Position numbers and translations under genes: made by a program. 64,000 bases of DNA, taken from assembly GCA_963974345.1 (NCBI GenBank), contig CAXBBW010000005.1, positions 1-64,000 on the forward strand. Direction: 5' to 3'. Below are positions 1 to 9,295 of this stretch, in pieces. Numbering within the stretch: position 1 is the first letter of the stretch; every line of letters starts with the position of its first letter. This DNA comes from RHLJ01 sp963974345. GTDB lineage: Bacteria; Bacteroidota; Rhodothermia; Balneolales; Balneolaceae. Below the pieces are notes generated by a model. It did no database searches, was not told the origin of the DNA, and saw only the letters and a program-made list of their open reading frames with translations.

Positions 1-30
1 CAGCTTCGATCTAACTGTAGAGCAATAAAA

Positions 31-60
31 AAAGGGCTAACCTTTCACAGTCAGCCCTTT
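31..60 (-). terminator. Rho-independent terminator of the porin gene
   Basis: An 8-bp stem, AAAGGGCT (31-38) and AGCCCTTT (53-60), lies just beyond the stop of the porin gene. Read on the minus strand it is followed by a run of T, as expected for an intrinsic terminator of the yceI-porin transcript. Confidence 0.8.
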
Positions 61-78
61 GGTTAATAGAGGTATTTT

Positions 79-1320
79 TTAGAAAGCAATCACAGCTTCT
101 AACATCACACCACTAAACTCTGCACCTTGGTATAGGCTTCCGTTGTAGCCATTTCCACCATAGGTTTGTTTTACATACTCAAGCTTAGTGAGCACGTTGT
201 CAGTTAAGAACCAACCTCCACCAAAGTTAATACGGTCAATTTCTAGTGTTTGAGATGCATCTGATTTCTCACCACTTACTGAATTATATCGACCACCAAC
301 GTAAAAGCTTTCTTCTAAACCAAAGCGGTAAAGTGCTTCAGCACCTAATTGAGTAAATCCACCACCTGCATCAGCACCATTACTTGTTACTTCAAATACT
401 CCAAAAAACTCTAGTCCTTGAAATTTTACGAATGGATTAATTTGGAATGCAGTTTCGTAAGCAAACCCAGGGTTGAATCGACCAGAGAAATCACCACCTT
501 CAGCTACAGCATAGTATCTAGCGCCAGCACGGTCACCACCGTAGATATAATCGCGAGTACCTTTATCTGTACTATTGTAAAAAGAACCAGTTAATCGAAC
601 TCTTAGGTCTTCATTAATTTGTGAGTCATACCCTAGTTTACCGAAGAGTACAACGCCTTCATCTGTTGAAGTTACACTTTGATTCAAACGACCATTTGTT
701 GCTCCAAGTACACCAATTATACCATTACTTTGATAGGTTACTTCCATGAAAGGTTCAGTACTAAATGAATCCATGATGTAATTACCAACAAATGGATTGT
801 AAATAGCATTGGCATTATCAGATCTACGGTAATGAGTATCACCATAATTATATTGATCCATACCTACTCTAATTGAAAGTACTTCCATTATATCAGACAT
901 AAACCCTTCTTCAATGAAGTCTAATTGATCAATTTGTAAGAAACCACCTTTTACATATGCTTCGGTGTGGTGACGTGAAGATAAGTAAGTACGAAGGTGC
1001 ATTCTCATACCTGGTGCAAGCTGAACATCAATGTTCAAATTTGCAGTAGGTAAGTTGAAATTATTTCCTAATTCAGCTAATGAGTCACCAGAATTAGTTT
1101 GTGAAATTCCCTGGAATTGAAGTGCGAAATCGCCTCCAACATGAACTTTTAACCCATCAAATTCTACTGAATTTGTTTTAGGATTTTCGAACTGGTTTAG
1201 CATTGCCTTGCCAGGAAGTGTAAAATATTGAATGTTGTTAACTTGTTGAGCTACTGAGTTTCCAACAAATAACACTGCCATTGCAACAATAGTGACGATA
1301 TGTTTTGTGATTGATTTCAT
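79..1320 (-). CDS. outer-membrane beta-barrel (porin-like) protein
   Basis: A 413-aa exported protein. Residues 1-25 form a typical signal peptide with a cleavage-like SVA/QQ. The rest alternates short polar and aromatic beta strands (LGYDSQ, VRLTGSFYN, FGGGWFLTDN) and ends in a terminal phenylalanine, the usual outer-membrane insertion signal. This suggests a porin in the outer membrane, related to phosphate-selective or general trimeric porins; the substrate cannot be read. It lies 31 bp downstream of the YceI-like gene on the same strand and shares its terminator, so the two are probably co-transcribed. The barrel and export are visible; transport function is inference. Confidence 0.75.
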   Translation of the reverse strand: MKSITKHIVTIVAMAVLFVGNSVAQQVNNIQYFTLPGKAMLNQFENPKTNSVEFDGLKVHVGGDFALQFQGISQTNSGDSLAELGNNFNLPTANLNIDVQLAPGMRMHLRTYLSSRHHTEAYVKGGFLQIDQLDFIEEGFMSDIMEVLSIRVGMDQYNYGDTHYRRSDNANAIYNPFVGNYIMDSFSTEPFMEVTYQSNGIIGVLGATNGRLNQSVTSTDEGVVLFGKLGYDSQINEDLRVRLTGSFYNSTDKGTRDYIYGGDRAGARYYAVAEGGDFSGRFNPGFAYETAFQINPFVKFQGLEFFGVFEVTSNGADAGGGFTQLGAEALYRFGLEESFYVGGRYNSVSGEKSDASQTLEIDRINFGGGWFLTDNVLTKLEYVKQTYGGNGYNGSLYQGAEFSGVMLEAVIAF

Positions 1321-1351
1321 GATTTACCTGTATTAAGGTTAGTTGTGTTTG

Positions 1352-1915
1352 TTAATTTTTTGATAAAGTGATGTCGAATTCTATTTCTACTATATTCCCA
1401 GTTTTTAGAGTCCCCATCATTGCGGTAGGTGGATTAACTCCATAATCCTCCATATCGATAGTTTCGACTCCTGAAATAGAAATGCCGCCATTTGCCTTAA
1501 CCTGATAAGCCCCAGTTAAGGAAATTTCTTTAGCTATTCCGATCAGATTTAAACTGCCAGAAACTGTTACTGAATCTTCTGTTAGTTCAGTAAGTGATTT
1601 GAATATAAATGAGATTCTTGGGTGCTTTTTAGCATCTAAGGCATCTTTTGTTTTATTATCCATGATTCGCTTTCCACTTTTAATGGATTCGGTTATCACA
1701 GAGAAACTCAATGCTTCTATACTTGTTAAAGCTCCTTCTTCCATTTTGAAAGAAGCAGAACCTTCAAATTCTTCAGCATTACTTTCCCAATCGTGTAAAC
1801 TGGAAGTTCCTTTTATAAGTATGCTGCTTTCGCCCTTTAAAACCTGATAGATTTCTTGAGCTTTTGTTGGTGTGATTAATAGAATGGAGACAAGTAAAAT
1901 ATATAGTGCCTTCAT
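1352..1915 (-). CDS. YceI-like periplasmic lipid-binding protein
   Basis: A 187-aa protein with a signal peptide (cleavage near TKA/QE, residue 19) and one YceI-like domain. Visible family features are the KGTSSLHDWES start, the FSVITESIKSG strand, the MDNKTKDALDAKKHPRISF helix-strand and the LNLIGIAKEISL strand. YceI proteins are small lipocalin-like barrels that bind amphiphiles such as isoprenoids in the periplasm. It is the first gene of a two-gene unit with the downstream porin, which suggests an envelope role. The ligand is not readable. Confidence 0.85.
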   Translation of the reverse strand: MKALYILLVSILLITPTKAQEIYQVLKGESSILIKGTSSLHDWESNAEEFEGSASFKMEEGALTSIEALSFSVITESIKSGKRIMDNKTKDALDAKKHPRISFIFKSLTELTEDSVTVSGSLNLIGIAKEISLTGAYQVKANGGISISGVETIDMEDYGVNPPTAMMGTLKTGNIVEIEFDITLSKN

Positions 1916-2406
1916 AGTGTAATACCTCTATTACTTTGAGTTAAGTCCTTGTAGGACAATTACATTAGAAGGTTGCAACCTCTTTTGTTAATATCAAGTT
2001 AGCCCTGTAAGATGAAGAAACTGTGAAGATTCTATTTTTTAATTTCTTTGAAATCGAATAAATAGTGAGTGTCCTGAATTTATTCCAGACACTTTTATAG
2101 ACTTATTGCTTCTTAATAAAAAATAATTACTTATATATTTTAAATAAGTTCCCGAATCATGAATTCTCTGGATTTTTAAGTTCTTTATCATAATTCCGAT
2201 TCTCATATATTTTAAAATCACCAAATTTCTTGCATTTCAAATGTATCTGATAAGTCTTAAAAGGTGCTTAGAAGATTATTTGTGCGAATTAACCAGCTTA
2301 TCGAAATAAACCCTTAATTCTAGAATCTTTCTTCAAATACTGGTGTTATTGATCCGTACGTCTTCCTATTTTGGATATCAAAATCAGATTATTTTAAATA
2401 CTATTT
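1916..2406. promoter_or_regulatory. divergent intergenic region with a 12-bp palindrome
   Basis: This 491-bp gap separates the minus-strand yceI unit from plus-strand tex. It contains a perfect 12-bp palindrome, AGGTTGCAACCT (1970-1981), about 55 bp upstream of the yceI-like start, and a small hairpin, GTCCT/AGGAC (1945-1957). The palindrome sits where an operator would. No tRNA, convincing ORF or clear promoter hexamers were seen in the rest. Confidence 0.35.
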
Positions 2407-4584
2407 ATGTCAGACCCGGTTATTATAAAAAGAGTATCAGTACAGCTAAATATATCAGAGAAACAAATTAATACTGTAGCTGATTTTTTGGATGAAGGCG
2501 CTACAATTCCATTCTTAGCTAGATATCGGAAAGAGGCAACTGGTGGACTTGATGAAGAACAACTTCGTGCTGTTCGGGATGCACTAGAACTTCAAAAAAC
2601 ACTAGAAGCACGTAAAGAAACCATTCTTAAATCTATAAAAGAACAAGAGAAGCTTACTCCAGAATTAGAAACAAAAATTAGAGCCTGTACTGATTTAACT
2701 AAGTTGGAAGATCTCTATCTCCCATACAAACAGAAGCGTAAAACAAGAGGCGATAAAGCTAAAGAAAAAGGACTTGAACCACTGGCTCAAATGGTATGGG
2801 ATCAAGAAGTTATAAATGGGAATCCAGATGATTTTGCCAAGGAATTTATTAACAAAGAGAAAGAAGTTGAAACCTTAGCTGATGCATGGAAAGGTGCTAC
2901 TGATATTGTAGCAGAATGGATTAACGAAACTATTGAAGTTCGTGAAAAGCTTCGGAATATATTTTTGAATCATTCAACGATTTCTACTAAAAAGAATCCC
3001 GCAGTAAAAGAGCGGACTAATTTTGAAGATTATTACGAGTTTTCATCAAAAGTTGACCGATTAAAAGCCTATCAAATTTTGGCGATAAATCGTGGAGAAA
3101 AGGAAAACATTCTTTTTGTGAAAACGGAAGTTTGGGAAGAACGAACACTCGAAACCATCGATGATATTGTAATCACTAACGACATGAGTATTTTCACCGA
3201 AAAGCTACAAGATGCTGTGGAAGATGCTTTTAAGAGACTCCTCTCTCCTTCTTTAGAACGCGAGCTCAGAAATGCTCTCACCGATCAAGCTGATCAACAT
3301 GCGATTGATACTTTTGCTACTAATCTCGGAAACTTGTTAATGCAGCCTCCCTTTCAGCATAAAGTGATTATGGGAATTGATCCTGCTTTTAGAACAGGAT
3401 GTAAAGTTGCAGTAGTTGATGAAACTGGAAAGTACTTTGAAGGAACGACCATCTTTCCCACTCCTCCTCGAAATCAAATTGCACAATCAGAGGCTGTTAT
3501 TGATAAACTGATTGATAAGTATAATGTGAACTTGATTGCCATTGGAAATGGAACTGCAAGTCGTGAAACTGAACAGTTTGTAGCTGACTTCATCCAAAAA
3601 CGAAAAGAAGTAAAACCAAAAGAAGAACTGAATTATCTGATTGTAAATGAAGCCGGAGCTTCCGTGTATTCAGCTTCAAAAATAGCTCGAGAAGAATTCC
3701 CAGATTTAGATGCGGCTCAACGTGGGAATATCTCTATTGCTCGAAGAGTGCTTGATCCATTAGCCGAATTAGTAAAAATTGATCCAAAGTCGATTGGTGT
3801 GGGTTTATATCAACATGATATAAATCAAAAACAGCTAGCTTCTAAACTGGACGATGTGGTAGAAAGTTGTGTGAATGAAGTGGGTGTGAATCTGAATACA
3901 GCTAGTTCTCCACTTCTATCTCATATTTCAGGATTAAGTAAAAAAGTAGCAGATAACATTGTGAAGTTCCGTGAGAAATCAGGTGCCTTCCAAAGCAGAG
4001 AACAAATCAAAACCATTGATGGAGTTGGTGATTTCCGTTTCCAACAGGCAGCCGGATTTATGCGAATCCCTGAAGCTAAAAATCCACTAGATAACACAGC
4101 CATTCACCCTGAAAGCTATGAAGCTACCGAGAAACTCTGCAATCTTTTTGGGATTGACGTTGAACATCTTTCTACTCAAAAACAGGTTATTGAATCCAAG
4201 CTTGGAAACCTTAATACCAAACAAGTTGCTAATCAGATAGGGATTGGTGTTCCTACTCTTGAACTAATTATTGAGAATTTGAGAAAACCTGGTCGCGATC
4301 CCCGTGATTCGATGAAGAAACCTATTCTCCGTACTGATGTAATGAGTATGGACGATTTGAAAGAAGGTCAAAAGCTTGAAGGAACCGTTCGAAATGTTGT
4401 AGATTTTGGCGCTTTTGTTGATCTGGGAGTAAAACAAGATGGCATGCTACATATCTCAAACATGTCTAAAACCGGAAAACGAGTTGAAAACCCACATGAT
4501 GAAGTCGGTGTTGGAGATATCATTTCGGTTGAGATTATTTCTCTGGATTTAGAACGTGGTAGAATTGGATTGAAGCTTGTTTAG
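2407..4584 (+). CDS. tex: Tex-like S1 RNA-binding transcription accessory protein
   Basis: A 725-aa cytoplasmic protein with the complete Tex layout. The N-terminal helical domain includes IPFLARYRKEATGGLDE. The YqgF/RNase H-like domain starts near residue 320 (MGIDPAFRTGCK). Helix-hairpin-helix repeats start near residue 499 (ISGLSKKVADNIVKFREK, then IKTIDGVGDFRFQQAAGF). The S1 domain begins near residue 657 (VRNVVDFGAFVDLGV). Tex binds nucleic acid and affects transcription and stress tolerance. Its length is normal for the family, and it appears monocistronic with a repeat-bearing gap behind it. Confidence 0.95.
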   Translation: MSDPVIIKRVSVQLNISEKQINTVADFLDEGATIPFLARYRKEATGGLDEEQLRAVRDALELQKTLEARKETILKSIKEQEKLTPELETKIRACTDLTKLEDLYLPYKQKRKTRGDKAKEKGLEPLAQMVWDQEVINGNPDDFAKEFINKEKEVETLADAWKGATDIVAEWINETIEVREKLRNIFLNHSTISTKKNPAVKERTNFEDYYEFSSKVDRLKAYQILAINRGEKENILFVKTEVWEERTLETIDDIVITNDMSIFTEKLQDAVEDAFKRLLSPSLERELRNALTDQADQHAIDTFATNLGNLLMQPPFQHKVIMGIDPAFRTGCKVAVVDETGKYFEGTTIFPTPPRNQIAQSEAVIDKLIDKYNVNLIAIGNGTASRETEQFVADFIQKRKEVKPKEELNYLIVNEAGASVYSASKIAREEFPDLDAAQRGNISIARRVLDPLAELVKIDPKSIGVGLYQHDINQKQLASKLDDVVESCVNEVGVNLNTASSPLLSHISGLSKKVADNIVKFREKSGAFQSREQIKTIDGVGDFRFQQAAGFMRIPEAKNPLDNTAIHPESYEATEKLCNLFGIDVEHLSTQKQVIESKLGNLNTKQVANQIGIGVPTLELIIENLRKPGRDPRDSMKKPILRTDVMSMDDLKEGQKLEGTVRNVVDFGAFVDLGVKQDGMLHISNMSKTGKRVENPHDEVGVGDIISVEIISLDLERGRIGLKLV

Positions 4585-4938
4585 TGGAAAGTAACAAGGT
4601 AACAAAGATGCAAAGTGACAGAGTATTAGAGTAGCAGAGTGTCACCATCTGCGAGCCGAGCGAAACGATCTCCCATTCAAAGCTCCAATAGTCCTCTCCC
4701 TGAGCCAAAACAAGTTTTGACTCTGTCCCTCCCCGAGGAGGGACAGGTTCTAGCTTAAATTAATTTCGGGGCAATCAGAGGGAGGACGATCTAGCTTCTA
4801 CAAATTTTATTAGCAGAATCTACATTAAACACTTCTTTCAATTACTTATCTTATTACACTGAATCAGAATGATAGTTTTTTATCAACTCTAGCTTTCCTA
4901 TTCAATAATCATTCATTTTTCTGTTTTCTGAATCGTAC
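4585..4938. repeat. intergenic palindromic repeat region
   Basis: This 354-bp gap holds no gene. It contains a GTGAC/GTCAC pair around 4615-4644 and a strong hairpin with a perfect 10-bp stem, CTGTCCCTCC (4723-4732) and GGAGGGACAG (4737-4746), around a CCGA loop. The hairpin is more GC-rich than the surroundings, as REP-like intergenic repeats often are, and could end the tex transcript, although no T tract follows. Confidence 0.45.
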
Positions 4939-6498
4939 ATGTCTCAAAAATCTCTTGAAGAAAAACTTCCTAAACTTACGTTACAGCAAATAAAAGAAAG
5001 CATTACCGTGCTGGAAACATTGACTGCTGACTCAAATCAAATTTTTGAGATTCCAGAAGAAGAACGTTTAGCACTTATTATGGCAGCAGGGAAATTATCC
5101 CGACCAAGTAGAGAGGAATTCAGGAAGAGAAAGAAAGATGCCAAACGAGCAAATAAAAGAAAGATTAAAGAGAAAGATCGTCACGCTCGAAATAATACTG
5201 GAATTCGAAGTGCTCGAGAAGCCGTTGTTTTCGAAGCTCCAAAAATGATTGCACTAACTGGAAAAGAATCTGAAAAAGAAGTCCCGCTAGAGTCGCCAAG
5301 AAATTGTTATGTCTGTAAAGAAGTCTTTCACAATCTCCATCACTTTTATGATACCATGTGTAAAGGTTGCGGTGATTTTAACTATGCGAAACGTTTTCAA
5401 ACCGCAGATTTAACTAATCAAGTTGCACTTGTAACAGGTTCAAGATTAAAAATTGGCTACCACATCACCTTAATGATGTTACGCGCCGGAGCCACGGTTA
5501 TAGCTACTACCCGTTTTCCTGTGGATTCCGCTCTTCGCTTCGCAAAAGAAGACGATTTCGAGAAATGGGGACATCGACTTAAAATTCATGGATTAGACCT
5601 TCGGCATATTCCCAGTGTTGAAATTTTCTGTAATTTCATTGAGCAACGATATGATCGGTTGGATGTGTTGATTAACAATGCTGCTCAGACTGTTCGTAGA
5701 CCTGCAGGATTTTATCAGCATTTAATACCTAATGAAGAACGATCTATTTCAGAACTCCCTCCCTTTGCTCAAGAATTGCTTAAAGATCATGATTCATGTT
5801 TGCAAGAACTCCGAAGTCTTAGCGAAGGATTTGCGGAAGGTGAGAATAAAAATCTACCTGTAACTTGGCATGGAAAACAATTAGGAATCGGTTTGAGTGC
5901 CTCTGCAAAGCTATCCCAAATTCCATATAGTATTGATAACTCCTTAACGGCTGAAGAAGTCTTTCCTCAAGGGAAACTGGACGCCGATCTTCAACAAGTT
6001 GATCTCCGTAAAACAAATAGTTGGCGATTAAAATTGGGTGAAATTCATACAAATGAAATGTTGGAAGTCCAGCTCGTAAACGCTGTAGCTCCTTTTGTTC
6101 TATGTAATCGTTTAGCAGACTTGATGAAGAAAGAGGATACTGGAATGAAGCATATCATTAATGTTTCTGCAATGGAAGGAAAATTTCATCGCTGGCATAA
6201 AGAAGATCGTCATCCTCATACCAATATGGCGAAAGCAGCTTTAAATATGATGACACATACAGCGGCTTCCGATTTTGCTAAATACGGAATTTACATGAAT
6301 GCGGTTGATACAGGTTGGGTAACGGATGAAGATCCTTCTGAGTTAGCCAAAAGAAAAGAAGACCTGCATGACTTCCAACCTCCACTCGATATTGTGGATG
6401 GTGCTGCTCGTGTAATGGATCCATTATTTGATGGGATTAATACTGGAAAACATTGGTGTGGAAAGTTCTTAAAAGATTATCGCCCAATTGATTGGTGA
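4939..6498 (+). CDS. SDR-family protein with N-terminal basic region and zinc ribbon
   Basis: A 519-aa protein in three parts. Residues 1-110 are helical and very basic (for example 61-80). A CxxC...CxxC zinc-ribbon-like motif uses C123, C126, C141 and C144. A Rossmann SDR domain follows with TGSRLKIG (166-173), NNAA (246-249) and a long insertion at about 265-375. The SDR catalytic serine is present (S410) and so is the lysine (K432), but the YxxxK tyrosine position is threonine (T428 in TNMAK). Oxidoreductase chemistry is therefore uncertain; an NAD(P)-binding or nucleic-acid-associated role is possible. It stands alone, 51 bp ahead of a hypothetical gene. The family is recognisable, but its function is not known to me. 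Confidence 0.75.
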   Translation: MSQKSLEEKLPKLTLQQIKESITVLETLTADSNQIFEIPEEERLALIMAAGKLSRPSREEFRKRKKDAKRANKRKIKEKDRHARNNTGIRSAREAVVFEAPKMIALTGKESEKEVPLESPRNCYVCKEVFHNLHHFYDTMCKGCGDFNYAKRFQTADLTNQVALVTGSRLKIGYHITLMMLRAGATVIATTRFPVDSALRFAKEDDFEKWGHRLKIHGLDLRHIPSVEIFCNFIEQRYDRLDVLINNAAQTVRRPAGFYQHLIPNEERSISELPPFAQELLKDHDSCLQELRSLSEGFAEGENKNLPVTWHGKQLGIGLSASAKLSQIPYSIDNSLTAEEVFPQGKLDADLQQVDLRKTNSWRLKLGEIHTNEMLEVQLVNAVAPFVLCNRLADLMKKEDTGMKHIINVSAMEGKFHRWHKEDRHPHTNMAKAALNMMTHTAASDFAKYGIYMNAVDTGWVTDEDPSELAKRKEDLHDFQPPLDIVDGAARVMDPLFDGINTGKHWCGKFLKDYRPIDW

Positions 6499-6549
6499 TT
6501 TTTAAGTTATTATTGTTGGGTTTTATTTTAATACAAAAAGTTCACCAAT

Positions 6550-7176
6550 ATGAAAGAAATTACTCCATATAAATCTGTTAACAATGCAATAAAATCATTA
6601 GACAATGGTGGTAGATTTTATAATCTCATCACAAAAGCAAACGATGGAAATATCACTACGGCTGAGCTAAGTAAAGTTGCTGGAATAGTTTCCGGAAAAC
6701 AGAAAATGGTGTTATTCCTCGAGATGTCTCTTTTAGAACTTTCAACTGATTCTAGAAAAGAAATATTAAAAGTACTTTCGAAAGATCTAAAATCTGCAAT
6801 CAATAAGTATCCAACACAGTTCCTATCTCCTTCAGAAGCAGAAGAAAAAGGGACACTTTCCCAAAATGCTATTGTTACTGGAATTCCTACGTACCTTGAA
6901 TCTAAATCTGATTTCAAAGGATTTATTATGATTCCAATCATGACAGGCAAAGTTACAACATTTACTATGATACCCATTATTGACCAATATGATGTCTATG
7001 AAGTACGAGATCATAATGTCTCCGAACCTTTCTTAATTGCCCATTCAAAGAGTAAAACTAAACTTCCCAAAAATAGATATACTTTTGGAGGTGTTTTAAA
7101 AGAGTTAAACGAAAAAGAAGATGAAAACGCCTCCACTAAAGTATTCTTGGAAACACATTATTATGTTGAAGGTTGA
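6550..7176 (+). CDS. hypothetical cytoplasmic protein
   Basis: A 208-aa protein without signal peptide or membrane segment. The N-terminal half looks helical (KMVLFLEMSLLELSTDSRKEILKVL). The C-terminal half looks like beta strands (FIMIPIMTGKVTTFTMIPIIDQYDVYEV). I do not recognise the family. It is read in the same direction as the SDR protein and the ArgD-like gene, with gaps of 51 and 59 bp, so co-transcription is possible. Codon use resembles its neighbours, and the long reverse-strand frame inside it is a shadow. Confidence 0.65.
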   Translation: MKEITPYKSVNNAIKSLDNGGRFYNLITKANDGNITTAELSKVAGIVSGKQKMVLFLEMSLLELSTDSRKEILKVLSKDLKSAINKYPTQFLSPSEAEEKGTLSQNAIVTGIPTYLESKSDFKGFIMIPIMTGKVTTFTMIPIIDQYDVYEVRDHNVSEPFLIAHSKSKTKLPKNRYTFGGVLKELNEKEDENASTKVFLETHYYVEG

Positions 7177-7235
7177 GATTTATTAAAGAAAATTATTAAT
7201 ACTCCTTATCTTCATTTTCAAATTAAAAAGTATTT

Positions 7236-8405
7236 ATGAAATCAGCACAAGAGCTCGAAAAACAACATCATTTCCAAGTTTATAACCGATTTCCAGTTAC
7301 CATTGACCGAGGATTTGGAGCCAAGGTTTGGGATATAAACGGTGTCGAATACCTTGATCTATTAGCAGGTATTGCTGTAAATAATTTAGGTCATTCACAT
7401 CCCGCAATTGTGGAAGCAATCAAAGAACAAGCAGACAAGATTCTTCACGTTTCTAATTTTTATTACACCGAGCCTCAAAGTGAGTTTATATCTCGACTTG
7501 CTTATTTATCTGGCTTAGACCGTGTTTTCTTATGTAATAGTGGGCTCGAAGCGATGGAAGGATCCATTAAGCTTGCTAGAAAATGGGGGCAAGATCACGG
7601 CAAATCGGGAAATATCATTTCGTTAGAAAATGGATTTCATGGTCGTTCAATGGCAAGTATTACCCTAAGTAAACCAACTTATCAAGAAGGATTCGCTCCG
7701 CTTCCGTCTGGATTTATTCAATCACCATTTAATGATTTTGAAGCTTTACTCAAAGTAGTAGATGATCAAACTATTGCCATTGCTTTCGAAACCATACAAG
7801 GTAACAGTGGAGTGAATATTGCAGAAAAAGAATTCGTGCAGAATGTTCGTCAGCTTTGTGATGATAAGAACTTTCTTCTCATTATTGATGAAGTTCAAAC
7901 TGGTGTTGCTCGTACTGGTAAATTTTGGAGCTATGAGCATTATGGAATTAAACCAGACATTGTAGCTGCTGCAAAAGCTTTAGCTGGAGGAATTCCTATT
8001 GGTGCTATTATGGCGAAAGAAGAAGTTGCTTCAGCTCTTGGTTTTGGAAATCATGGAACAACCTTCGGTGGCAACCCATTTGCATGTGCTGTCGGTAATG
8101 CTTGCCTTAAAACTATCGAAAAGGAAAACTTGATTGGGCTTGCAGCAGAAAAAGGTGAGTATATGATGAAACTCATCAAAGAGAAAACAGCCGGAAACAA
8201 AAAAGTAGTTGATGTAAGAGGAATGGGATTAATGATTGGAGTAGAGCTTTCAGTTCCAGGTCGTCCAATTGTTGAGAAAATGTTTGAACATAAAATACTT
8301 TCAAATGCTGCAGGCGGAAATGTGCTTCGAATTGTTCCCCCTCTTGTTATTACTCAACAAGAAATTGAAAAGGCCGTTGAGATTCTCGTTCATTCATTAG
8401 CATAA
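7236..8405 (+). CDS. argD: acetylornithine/succinyldiaminopimelate aminotransferase family
   Basis: A 389-aa class-III PLP aminotransferase. It shows the family opening (WDINGVEYLDLLAGIAVNNLGH), the substrate loop (SLENGFHGRSMASI), the cofactor aspartate in LIIDEVQTGVARTG, the Schiff-base lysine in AAAKALAGGIPIGA, and the HGTTFGGNPFACAVG loop. Length and spacing match ArgD, which transfers an amino group to N-acetylglutamate semialdehyde in arginine synthesis and can also act in lysine synthesis. No other arg or dap gene is adjacent, so the exact substrate is inferred from similarity only. Confidence 0.82.
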   Translation: MKSAQELEKQHHFQVYNRFPVTIDRGFGAKVWDINGVEYLDLLAGIAVNNLGHSHPAIVEAIKEQADKILHVSNFYYTEPQSEFISRLAYLSGLDRVFLCNSGLEAMEGSIKLARKWGQDHGKSGNIISLENGFHGRSMASITLSKPTYQEGFAPLPSGFIQSPFNDFEALLKVVDDQTIAIAFETIQGNSGVNIAEKEFVQNVRQLCDDKNFLLIIDEVQTGVARTGKFWSYEHYGIKPDIVAAAKALAGGIPIGAIMAKEEVASALGFGNHGTTFGGNPFACAVGNACLKTIEKENLIGLAAEKGEYMMKLIKEKTAGNKKVVDVRGMGLMIGVELSVPGRPIVEKMFEHKILSNAAGGNVLRIVPPLVITQQEIEKAVEILVHSLA

Positions 8406-8436
8406 GATGATATCGACTAGTTAAGCCCATCTACCC

Positions 8437-9219
8437 TTATATCCTTTCAACCTTTATAACTTGTTTGGTGTCATAAACCGATAATCCGAATTGATTATAC
8501 ATGGCCACATCAGCGGCGTCTCTACCATAACCAACAGCAACATAACCACCTTTGGAACCTGTTTGAGTAGCATCAAAAGTATACCAACGCCCACCTATAT
8601 ATGCTTCGAACCAAGCGTGCATATCCATGGGTTTTAAATCAACTAAATACCCTACAACCATTCGAGCAGGAATGCTAATGCTTCTGCATAATGCTATCCC
8701 TAAATGGGCTAAGTCTCTACACACTCCTGATTGCTGTGCATTTACTTCAACCGCTGAAATGGGGTATTCACTACTAAAAGGCAGATATTTAATATTCTGC
8801 TTCAACCATTCTTCAATTCCATGTACTTGATCATAACCTGGAGTTAAGTGTTGTGTAAGTTCTGATCCCATCATACCAAATCGATCCGATTCGCAATATC
8901 TGCTTGGCAATAAATAGGTAACAATAGAGTCTGGTAGATTTTGAATTTCAACGAATTCAGCTCCTGGGGCTTCATCAAAGTGTTCAATCGTTTTAACCTG
9001 CGCAAATGTTTCAATTTTGAAATTACTTACTGGAGCAATCAATCTTTGGCAAAGGTTCCCGAAGGTGTCAGTGAATTCATGTACTGAAGTATTTGGGGTA
9101 ATTTTGTACTCATCTTTAGAAACCCATTGTTGAGCACCACTTCGAGGTCGCAACATTAGGATAAATGGAGTGGGCTCAAAAATATTAAATTCTAAGGTGC
9201 AACTAGTACTTAGCCACAT
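8437..9219 (-). CDS. transglutaminase-like cysteine protease family protein
   Basis: A 260-aa cytoplasmic protein. The N-terminal beta domain has the MLRPRSGAQQW signature of bacterial transglutaminase-like proteins. The core triad is visible: Cys in QQSGVCRDLAHLG, His in MDMHAWFEAYI and Asp in WYTFDATQ. Members act as peptidases or amide-bond enzymes; the substrate is unknown. The start MWLSTSCTLEF fits the normal family N-terminus. An intact transposon is inserted two bases upstream of its ATG, so its native leader and promoter are now about 2.9 kb away. It may be silent or driven from transposon DNA. Confidence 0.85.
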   Translation of the reverse strand: MWLSTSCTLEFNIFEPTPFILMLRPRSGAQQWVSKDEYKITPNTSVHEFTDTFGNLCQRLIAPVSNFKIETFAQVKTIEHFDEAPGAEFVEIQNLPDSIVTYLLPSRYCESDRFGMMGSELTQHLTPGYDQVHGIEEWLKQNIKYLPFSSEYPISAVEVNAQQSGVCRDLAHLGIALCRSISIPARMVVGYLVDLKPMDMHAWFEAYIGGRWYTFDATQTGSKGGYVAVGYGRDAADVAMYNQFGLSVYDTKQVIKVERI

Positions 9220-9221
9220 AA

Positions 9222-9229
9222 TTATTCTT
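9222..9229. repeat. left target-site duplication (TTATTCTT)
   Basis: The 8 bp TTATTCTT directly left of the transposon are repeated exactly at 12170-12177 directly right of it. An 8-bp duplication is the known size for IS1595-family insertions. Confidence 0.9.
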
Positions 9230-9253
9230 GGCGATTATCCCTTGACTACAAGT
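9230..9253 (+). repeat. left terminal inverted repeat
   Basis: The first 24 bp, beginning GGCGATTATCCC, match the complement of 12146-12169 at 20 of 24 positions. The outer 12 bp and an inner TACAAGT block are identical. Confidence 0.9.
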
Positions 9254-9295
9254 AAGTAATTCTGTATCTTCATAACAGATTAAACAACTACTGAT

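Noticed and set aside
2039..2224. 61-codon minus-strand ORF upstream of tex
   Set aside because: AT-rich, low-complexity translation with no RBS, in a likely regulatory gap.
6618..7014. Two minus-strand ORFs within the 6550-7176 gene
   Set aside because: Shadows of the plus-strand hypothetical gene, without RBS or recognisable motifs.
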